DNA from: Verrucomicrobia bacterium UBA3214
GTDB taxonomy: Bacteria; Verrucomicrobiota; Kiritimatiellia; RFP12; UBA1067
DNA length: 5,258 nucleotides
Assembly (NCBI GenBank): GCA_002363575.1
Contig: DEWI01000045.1
Location: 8,341-13,598 of the forward strand
Reading direction: 5' to 3'
Position numbers and translations under genes: made by a program. Position 1 is the stretch's first letter. Each line of letters starts with the position of its first letter. Shown here piece after piece: positions 1 to 5,064 of the stretch. Under the pieces are notes generated by a model, which saw only the letters and a program-made list of their open reading frames with translations, was not told where the DNA came from and ran no database searches.

Positions 1-12
1 GCCGCGGTAATA

Positions 13-21
13 TGATATAAT
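13..21 (+). promoter_or_regulatory. Extended -10 promoter element of the M18 aminopeptidase gene
   Basis: TGATATAAT at 13-21 is a perfect extended -10 element (TGN followed by TATAAT at 16-21), set in an AT-rich patch that contrasts with the GC-rich surroundings. A -35 box would lie outside the window and is not required for an extended -10. The hexamer ends 8 bases before the ATG at 30, so the expected transcription start falls at about 28-30. That predicts a leaderless mRNA or one with a 1-2 base leader. No Shine-Dalgarno sequence lies between the box and the ATG. The ATG at 12 is in the same frame but meets a stop two codons later, so it cannot be the start. Confidence 0.65.
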
Positions 22-29
22 ATACGGCC

Positions 30-1421
30 ATGAAGACGAGTTATATGCCGATGGACGAGTATTGCGCGGAGTACATGCGCTATCTCGGGATTGCCAAGAC
101 GGAGCGCCGCTCCTACGCTGAAAGTGTCCGCCTGCTCGAAGAGGCAGGCTTCCGCGAAATTTCCACGTACGGGAAATTGAAGCCGGGCGATCGCGTCTAT
201 CGCGGTTTCGAAGACAGGACTATCATGGCGGCGGTGATCGGCACCGAGCCGATTTCCTCCGCCGGCCTCAAGGTCGTAGGCGGCCATACCGACGCGCCGC
301 GCCTCGACCTCAAGCCGCGCCCGCTCTACGAGAAGGGCGGCTACGTGTATTTCGATTGCCACATCTACGGCGGCATAAAGAAGTACCAGTGGCTCGTGCG
401 CCCGCTCGCGCTCTACGGGACGGTCGTGCGCAAGGATGGCTCCAAGGTCCAGATCGCCGTCGGCGACCGCGAGGGCGATCCGGTGTTTTTGATTTCGGAC
501 ATCCTGCCGCATCTGGGATACGACCAGGCGAAGAAGACGCGCGACGAATTCTTCCCTGCCGAGGATCTCGACGTCATCGCTTGGACGACCTACAAGCCTC
601 CGAAGAAGGAAGACGACGACAAGGACGACGACAAGGATGACAAGGACGCCGAGCCAAAGGCCGACAAGAACGCGCTTGTCGAGTTCCTCAAGCGCGAGTA
701 TTCGATCGACGACGACGATCTGCTCTCCGCCGAGCTGGAAATCGTCCCCGCCGGAATGCCTCGCGAAGTCGGCTTCGACCGTTCGCTGATCGCCGGCTAC
801 GGCCATGACGACCGCGTTTGCTCGTTCGCCGGCCTCAAGGCGCTTATCGATGCCGCGGACGCCGTGCCCGCCGTCACCGCGTCGATTTTGATGTGCGACA
901 AGGAAGAGATCGGCTCGATGGGTTCGACGGGCATGCAGTCCTCCTTCTTCGAGAATACCGTCGCGGAACTGATCGATCGCCAGGAAGAGAACGCGCGCGA
1001 CATCATGGTGCGCCGCGCGCTCGAAAAATCTTCGATGCTGTCTGCCGACGTCACGGCTGTCGCAGACCCGCATTTCCCGGACGTCAATTCGACGGGCAAC
1101 GAAGCGCGCTTCCACAAGGGCGTCGCCGCTTCGAAGTACACCGGCGGGACTTCAAAGTCCGGCTCCAGCGATTGCGGCCCGGAGTTCGTCGCCGAAATCC
1201 GCAGAATAATGGATGAAGGCGATGTCGTCTGGCAGATGGCGGAACTCGGCAAGATGGAGAAGGGCGGCGGCGGCACGATCGCGCAGTACATGTCGCGCTT
1301 CGGCATGAAAGTCCTCGACATGGGCACGCCGCTTATGAACATGCACGCGCCTTGCGAGCTTGCCGCGAAGGATGATATCTGGAACACCTACAAGGCGTAT
1401 TCGGCGTATCTGCGCAGCTGA
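30..1421 (+). CDS. M18 family zinc aminopeptidase (aspartyl aminopeptidase type, M18 group 1)
   Basis: This 463-residue protein is a full-length M18 metallo-aminopeptidase, a cytoplasmic enzyme that removes N-terminal residues (typically Asp/Glu in characterised members) from peptides; characterised members assemble as dodecamers. Visible motifs are GGHTDAP (His86), GYGHDDR (Asp260, the likely bridging ligand), DKEEIGS (Glu292 as catalytic base and Glu293 as metal ligand), SADV (Asp340) and NMHAPCE (His439). Together these give the expected two-metal site. The catalytic fold is interrupted by the usual inserted dimerisation domain, about residues 95-235. No signal peptide is present. An acidic Asp/Lys stretch at 192-206 is unusual. 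The start at 30 is chosen because a TATAAT box lies just upstream and the N-terminus has the family length; ATGs at 45 and 51 are alternatives. It resembles the group annotated as apeA (M18 aminopeptidase 1), but I assign no symbol. The stop is followed by a long hairpin at 1432-1476. Confidence 0.95.
   Translation: MKTSYMPMDEYCAEYMRYLGIAKTERRSYAESVRLLEEAGFREISTYGKLKPGDRVYRGFEDRTIMAAVIGTEPISSAGLKVVGGHTDAPRLDLKPRPLYEKGGYVYFDCHIYGGIKKYQWLVRPLALYGTVVRKDGSKVQIAVGDREGDPVFLISDILPHLGYDQAKKTRDEFFPAEDLDVIAWTTYKPPKKEDDDKDDDKDDKDAEPKADKNALVEFLKREYSIDDDDLLSAELEIVPAGMPREVGFDRSLIAGYGHDDRVCSFAGLKALIDAADAVPAVTASILMCDKEEIGSMGSTGMQSSFFENTVAELIDRQEENARDIMVRRALEKSSMLSADVTAVADPHFPDVNSTGNEARFHKGVAASKYTGGTSKSGSSDCGPEFVAEIRRIMDEGDVVWQMAELGKMEKGGGGTIAQYMSRFGMKVLDMGTPLMNMHAPCELAAKDDIWNTYKAYSAYLRS
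603..647 (+). repeat. Low-complexity Asp/Lys codon repeat inside the aminopeptidase
   Basis: Bases 603-647 encode residues 192-206, made only of Lys, Glu and Asp, with the pattern Asp-Asp-Asp-Lys repeated and built from GAC/GAT and AAG codons (a 12-bp unit GACGACGACAAG repeated imperfectly). It stays in frame and sits between the inserted domain and the second part of the catalytic domain, where a flexible surface loop is expected. It probably arose by slippage or unequal exchange and may vary in length between strains. The flanking residues up to about 214 (Glu-Pro-Lys-Ala-Asp-Lys) are also polar and loop-like. Confidence 0.7.
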
Positions 1422-1431
1422 TGCGTCCAAT

Positions 1432-1476
1432 GGACGCCGGAAGGCGCGCCGTCTCCGGCGGGCGCGTCCGGCGTCC
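1432..1476 (+). terminator. Long GC-rich intergenic hairpin after the aminopeptidase (candidate terminator or attenuator)
   Basis: GGACGCCGGA at 1432-1441 and TCCGGCGTCC at 1467-1476 are perfect reverse complements (10 bp). Inside them CGCCG (1447-1451) pairs with CGGCG (1456-1460) around the loop TCTC, so the segment can fold into a two-part hairpin 45 nt long. It starts 11 bases after the stop codon of the aminopeptidase. No T-run follows, so it is not a classical intrinsic terminator; it could stabilise the 3' end or act with another factor. The 5' arm can alternatively pair with GCGTCC at 1423-1428 around an AAT loop, giving a competing small hairpin. The structure supports treating 1422-1504 as non-coding. 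Confidence 0.5.
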
Positions 1477-1504
1477 GTCGAACGCGACAACATCATCTTG
1501 TGAA

Positions 1505-2716
1505 GTGCGTATAGTCGTTCTAGGTTACGGGATTCGCGGAAGAATCTACGCCGGATATGCATTCGCGCATGCGGACAAGTGGAGCGTCGCCGCAATAGCC
1601 GATCCGCTTTTCGCCGCAGGCGCGCTCGCCGCGCCGCCCGGTTGCGCCGTCTTCCATGATTGGCGCGAAGCCCTTGAAAAAGCCGATGCCGACGCGGCGA
1701 TAATCGCGCTTCCCGACAGACTGCATTGCGAAGCGGCGCAAGCCGCGCTTGCTCGCGGCCTTCACATTCTTCTCGAGAAGCCTCTCGGCTGCTCTTGGGA
1801 AGAGTGTACGCGCCTGCGCGATGCGCAGCACGCCGCCGGCCGCCTTGTCCTGACTGGCTACGTGCTGCGGTTCGCCGCATTCTACCGGCGGCTCCGCGCC
1901 GTGCTGCGCACGGGCGAAATCGGCTCGCTCGTCGCGATAAACCATCTCGTGGAGATTGGCTACGGGAAGGCGGCGCACGCCTTCTGCCGCGGGAACTGGG
2001 GGCGCGAGGAAGCCGGGACCTCGACGCTCGTGCAGAAGTGCACGCACGATTTCGATCTCATAGCGTGGTGGACGCTTGGCCGCCGCCCTTCGCAAATATC
2101 CTCCTTCGGCTCCCTTGCGCATTGGAAGCCGGAAAATGCGCCGGCCGGCGCGGCGCCGCGCTGTCTTGATTGCGCGGCTTCCACGCGCGCGGCATGCCCG
2201 TTCGACGCGGTGAAGCTCTATCTGGACGACGATTCTCTGCGCTATCATTTCGCTGAGCGCACCGACGAGGCGATGCGGCGCGTCGTGGAGTCTTCGCCGT
2301 ACGGCAGGTGCGTATATCATTGCGGCAACGACGCCGTAAATCGACAGACTGTCGTGATGGAATATCCAGACGGGCTTCTCGTCACGCTGGGGATGCAGGC
2401 GTTCACGGCAAAGCGCCGCCGCCTTACTTCGTTCTACGGGACGCGAGGAGAGATTTTCGCGGACGGCACGCGGATCGTCGTTTCGCCGTTCGGCGGCGCG
2501 CCGCGCGAGATCGTGCCCGAGCAGCATGGCGCCCACGGAGGCGGCGACCACGAAATAATGGAAGAGTTCGCGCGTCTCGTCGAGAAAGCCAGCCCCGCGC
2601 GCTATGCCGCCATCCTCGACGCGGCGCTTGAATCCCATTACGCGGCTTTCAAGGCGGAAGAAGCGCGATGCTTTTGCAGAGGCGCGGGAGCTTGCGCCGG
2701 CCGCCGGCAGGCTTGA
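1505..2716 (+). CDS. Gfo/Idh/MocA family NAD(P)-dependent oxidoreductase with a cysteine cluster
   Basis: The protein (403 residues from the GTG at 1505) is a Gfo/Idh/MocA oxidoreductase, a family that oxidises or reduces hydroxyls of sugars, amino sugars and cyclitols. The N-terminal Rossmann domain begins at residue 1 with MRIVVLGYGIRG (GxGxxG). EKP at 91-93 carries the family's conserved Lys92, and KCTHDFDLI at 178-186 supplies the His181/Asp182-Asp184 group. Cys220, Cys223 and Cys231 (RCLDC and ACPF) and Cys269 and Cys273 (GRCVYHC) form a cluster typical of one subgroup, possibly metal-binding or structural. The substrate cannot be told. An ATG at 1421 overlaps the previous stop (TGATG) and would add 28 Arg/Gly/Ser-rich residues, but that stretch encodes a large hairpin and precedes the Rossmann strand, so GTG 1505 is preferred. 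No Shine-Dalgarno sequence is visible; CATCAT at 1491-1496 is a poor -10 candidate. The C-terminal tail (389-403) is odd and may reflect a frameshift. Confidence 0.9.
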   Translation: MRIVVLGYGIRGRIYAGYAFAHADKWSVAAIADPLFAAGALAAPPGCAVFHDWREALEKADADAAIIALPDRLHCEAAQAALARGLHILLEKPLGCSWEECTRLRDAQHAAGRLVLTGYVLRFAAFYRRLRAVLRTGEIGSLVAINHLVEIGYGKAAHAFCRGNWGREEAGTSTLVQKCTHDFDLIAWWTLGRRPSQISSFGSLAHWKPENAPAGAAPRCLDCAASTRAACPFDAVKLYLDDDSLRYHFAERTDEAMRRVVESSPYGRCVYHCGNDAVNRQTVVMEYPDGLLVTLGMQAFTAKRRRLTSFYGTRGEIFADGTRIVVSPFGGAPREIVPEQHGAHGGGDHEIMEEFARLVEKASPARYAAILDAALESHYAAFKAEEARCFCRGAGACAGRRQA

Positions 2717-2723
2717 TGGCGGC

Positions 2724-2745
2724 GGGGCGGGCGCGGGATGCCGGG
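2724..2745 (+). other. G-quadruplex motif between the oxidoreductase and alpha-galactosidase genes
   Basis: Four runs of three or more G lie on the + strand at 2724-2727, 2729-2731, 2735-2737 and 2743-2745, separated by loops of 1, 3 and 5 bases. This satisfies the usual G3-N1-7 quadruplex rule. It starts 7 bases after the oxidoreductase stop and about 50 bases before the TATAAT box of the next gene, so it would lie in the 3' UTR of the upstream transcript. In a GC-rich genome such a motif can arise by chance; folding is not shown by sequence alone. Confidence 0.35.
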
Positions 2746-2797
2746 CTATGGCGTTCTGCGCGGTTTTTCCCTCACGCGCGCTCCCTTGTTGACAATA

Positions 2798-2803
2798 TAT
2801 AAT
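2798..2803 (+). promoter_or_regulatory. -10 box of the alpha-galactosidase promoter
   Basis: TATAAT at 2798-2803 is a consensus -10 hexamer within the only AT-rich patch of the 102-bp gap (about 2786-2807). Transcription should start near 2809-2811, leaving a leader of roughly 8-10 bases before the ATG at 2819. No Shine-Dalgarno sequence is present in that leader. TTGACA occurs at 2789-2794 but is only 3 bases from the hexamer, so it is not a -35 for this box; at the proper distance (about 2775-2780) the sequence is CGCGCG. The gene therefore appears to be transcribed from its own promoter instead of, or in addition to, readthrough from the oxidoreductase. Confidence 0.6.
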
Positions 2804-2818
2804 AATGAGCGACATCCC

Positions 2819-4870
2819 ATGACAGCGTTGGAGATAGCATTGGCGGGGTGCCTGGCGTTCGGCCAGACCACCGGGAACTACTACGAAGCGATAACGAAGC
2901 ATGCCGCGTTGCAGGCCATCCACGCCGACGGCGCCGTCACCTTGCGCCTCGTCGAGACCGCGCGCGAGGAAACGCATGCAGACGGCGCGAAGACGCTCTC
3001 CATCCGCATGAAGGACGAGAGCTATCCTTTCGAAGTCACGCGATTCGTAAAGAGCTGGGACGACTGCGCGGCGGTCGAGACTTGGCTGGAGATCCGCCAT
3101 GGCGAGCCGGGGCCCGTCAAGCTCCTGCGCGCCGACAGCTTCGGCGCGGCTGTCGCCGTCACGTCGGAGACGGTGCGCGTATTCTCGCTCGCCGGCATTG
3201 CGAAACACGAGGCGAACGTGAGCCGCGCGCCAGTCGGCAAAGGACAGTGCGTCGAGCTGGTCTCGAGCGCCGGCACGCGCTGCGCGTGGGAGGCGAACGG
3301 CGCGATGATGGTGGAATTCGGCGCCGAAGTGGATGAAGAGAACGGCGCCGTCCTCGGCGTGGCGCTGGAGTGGCCGGGCAACTCGTGCCGCCGCGTGCGC
3401 CGGAACTGGGATGGTACGCGCACGGAGGTGTTCGCGGGTGTCGATATGACGACGGGGCCATATACGCTCGATCCCGGCGTGACGTTCGCGACGCCGAAGG
3501 CGGTCCTCGTGTGGTCGGATAACGGGCGCGGCGAAGTCAGCCGCGAATACCACCGTTGGGCGCACCTCCATCTGATGCCGCACGGCTACGCCTTGCATCC
3601 CGTGATTCTCAACAGCTGGGAGGGCGCGTATTTCTCCTTCACCGAGCAAACGCTCATAGACATGATGGATGGCGTCAGGGAGATGGGCGGCGAGATGTTC
3701 GTGCTGGACGACGGCTGGTTCGGAAGCGGCAAATACGCGCGCGACGAGAAGAACAAGGCCAAGGCGGGGCTGGGCGATTGGACGGTCAATGCCGCCAAAC
3801 TCCCGCACGGCCTCGGATGGCTCGCGGATGAAGCGGCGAAGCGCGGCCTCGCCTTCGGGCTTTGGGTCGAGCCGGAGATGGCCAATACTTCCAGCTGGCT
3901 CGCCAAGGCGCATCCGGATTGGATATTGCGCGAGGGCGCGCGCGACCTCGTCAAGGGGCGCGGCAAGACGCAAGTCGTCCTCGACTTCGCCAATCCCGCC
4001 GTGCGCGACAATATATTCGAGCAGCTCGACGCCGTGTATTCTTCCGTGCCTTCGCTCGCTTACGTGAAGTGGGATTGCAACGCGAGCATCTGGAACCCAG
4101 GCTCGACGTACATCCCGGCGGACCGCCAGCCGAATCTATGGTACGACTATGCGCGAGGATATTGCGAGCTGATGGCGCGCTTCGCGGCCAAGCGCCCGAA
4201 TATCATGACGCAGGCGTGCGCATCCGGCGGCGGGCGCATGGATTTCGGTTCGCTTCGCTATGCCGACGAGTTCTGGCCTAGCGACTGCACCGATCCATAC
4301 GAGCGCGTTTTCATCCAGTGGGGCTGTTCGCAGTTTTATCCTGCCTCTGCGATGGCGTGCCACGTCACGGCTTCCCCGAACCACCAGACGAAGCGCGAGA
4401 CGCCTCTCAAGTACCGCTTCGATGTCGCGATGTCCGGGCGGCTCGGCTTCGAGCTGCATCCCAAGGACATGACTCCCGAGGAGATCTCATTCGGCAAGGC
4501 GGCCGTCGCAGACTACAAGCGCATACGCCCCGTGGTGCAGTGCGGCGACCTCTACAGGCTCGTTTCTCCTTACGACGAGCCGTTCTCCGCGCTCATGTAC
4601 GCGAGCGCGGACAAGAAAGCCGCGGTGCTTTTCGCGCTCGGTCTCGAGATCGAAGGCGAGCGCGTCGCGACATTGAAGCTGCGCGGGCTCGATCCCGATG
4701 CGGAATACTCCATACGCGAAATCAATCGCGCGGAGCGTATGCACGCGACAGCGCCAGCCGCCGCGACCGGACGGAATTTGATGGAGCGCGGCTTCGCCGT
4801 CGCGCTCGCCGGGTATTGCGATTCGGCCGTTTTCGAATTGCATCGCATCGACTCCGGGAAAGGAGAATGA
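2819..4870 (+). CDS. GH36 family alpha-galactosidase
   Basis: This 683-residue enzyme belongs to glycoside hydrolase family 36 and should hydrolyse terminal alpha-1,6-galactosides such as melibiose, raffinose and stachyose. The N-terminal beta-sandwich region spans about 1-260, followed by a TIM-barrel with the family motifs: LDDGWFG (296-302), LWVEPEM (348-354), YVKWDCN with the expected nucleophile Asp419, CASGGGR (467-473), WPSDCTD (486-492) containing the expected acid/base Asp, and PNHQT (520-524). A C-terminal beta domain follows from about residue 590. Length is close to the family norm of about 700. No convincing signal peptide is present; the first residues lack a basic n-region, so a cytoplasmic location is inferred, implying import of the oligosaccharide. 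The ATG at 2819 is chosen because the TATAAT box at 2798 lies just upstream; an in-frame ATG at 2738 would place the promoter inside the gene. In the motif often written ExCxSGGGR, position 465 is Gln. The neighbouring oxidoreductase may act on related sugars. Confidence 0.95.
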   Translation: MTALEIALAGCLAFGQTTGNYYEAITKHAALQAIHADGAVTLRLVETAREETHADGAKTLSIRMKDESYPFEVTRFVKSWDDCAAVETWLEIRHGEPGPVKLLRADSFGAAVAVTSETVRVFSLAGIAKHEANVSRAPVGKGQCVELVSSAGTRCAWEANGAMMVEFGAEVDEENGAVLGVALEWPGNSCRRVRRNWDGTRTEVFAGVDMTTGPYTLDPGVTFATPKAVLVWSDNGRGEVSREYHRWAHLHLMPHGYALHPVILNSWEGAYFSFTEQTLIDMMDGVREMGGEMFVLDDGWFGSGKYARDEKNKAKAGLGDWTVNAAKLPHGLGWLADEAAKRGLAFGLWVEPEMANTSSWLAKAHPDWILREGARDLVKGRGKTQVVLDFANPAVRDNIFEQLDAVYSSVPSLAYVKWDCNASIWNPGSTYIPADRQPNLWYDYARGYCELMARFAAKRPNIMTQACASGGGRMDFGSLRYADEFWPSDCTDPYERVFIQWGCSQFYPASAMACHVTASPNHQTKRETPLKYRFDVAMSGRLGFELHPKDMTPEEISFGKAAVADYKRIRPVVQCGDLYRLVSPYDEPFSALMYASADKKAAVLFALGLEIEGERVATLKLRGLDPDAEYSIREINRAERMHATAPAAATGRNLMERGFAVALAGYCDSAVFELHRIDSGKGE

Positions 4871-5022
4871 AGAAAAGGAAACACGCTTTGAAGTGCGTTG
4901 CCGTCTTGTCCGCGTCCGTCGCTGCCCCGAGGTCAAGGACGATTGTTCTCATATCACGAAACTCCTCGTTTACGGCGACAGGCTGTATTGAGTTTCGTCC
5001 GCAATCACGCGCCACTCTCTAG
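4867..5022 (+). CDS. Doubtful small ORF overlapping the alpha-galactosidase stop (51 codons)
   Basis: An ATG at 4867 overlaps the galactosidase stop codon (ATGA) and opens a 51-codon frame ending with TAG at 5020-5022. The first 20 residues (MKKRKHALKCVAVLSASVAA) look like a signal peptide: a basic n-region, a hydrophobic core and a small-residue AxA-like end. The rest has no recognisable domain, and its codons (ATA, TCA, CGA, ACA) are less typical of the neighbours. AGGAG at 4861-4865 is only 1 base from the ATG, too close for normal use. It may be the truncated 5' end of a lost secreted-protein gene, or a chance frame. The terminator at 5039 follows it. I do not recognise any family. Apart from this, 4871-5038 shows no convincing feature. 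Confidence 0.18.
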   Translation: MKKRKHALKCVAVLSASVAAPRSRTIVLISRNSSFTATGCIEFRPQSRATL

Positions 5023-5038
5023 AGAAACGTACGGCAGG

Positions 5039-5064
5039 TAAAAAGCCCCAAACGGGGCTTTTTA
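5039..5064 (+). terminator. Intrinsic terminator downstream of the alpha-galactosidase
   Basis: TAAAAAGCCCC at 5039-5049 pairs perfectly with GGGGCTTTTTA at 5054-5064 around the loop AAAC, giving an 11-bp stem with a GC core next to the loop and a T-run in the 3' arm. This is the classic A-tract/GC-stem/T-tract arrangement and works in either direction. It lies 168 bases after the galactosidase stop and should end that transcript. Its 3' arm is also the first unit of the 22-bp array that follows. Confidence 0.88.

Noticed and set aside
2738..2740. Upstream in-frame ATG for the alpha-galactosidase
   Set aside because: The added 27 residues have no family similarity I can see, and the TATAAT box would fall inside the coding sequence.
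2746..2775. Intrinsic terminator before TTTTT at about 2764-2768
   Set aside because: The T-run follows GCGCGG, but only a 4-bp GCGC pairing could be found for it, too weak for a terminator stem.
2789..2794. TTGACA as the -35 box of the galactosidase promoter
   Set aside because: It is 3 bases from TATAAT; a usable spacing is about 16-18. At 17 bases downstream of TTGACA the sequence (about 2812-2817) is not -10-like.
1520..3973. An 817-codon open frame on the minus strand spanning two genes
   Set aside because: It lies antisense to the well-supported oxidoreductase and alpha-galactosidase, crosses the gap and promoter between them, is Arg/Ala/His-rich and shows no family motif. Long antisense frames are expected from GC-rich codon bias.
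5016..5025. Perfect palindrome TCTCTAGAGA as an operator
   Set aside because: It is a single 10-bp palindrome with no promoter elements next to it; chance or a restriction-site-like palindrome is enough to explain it.
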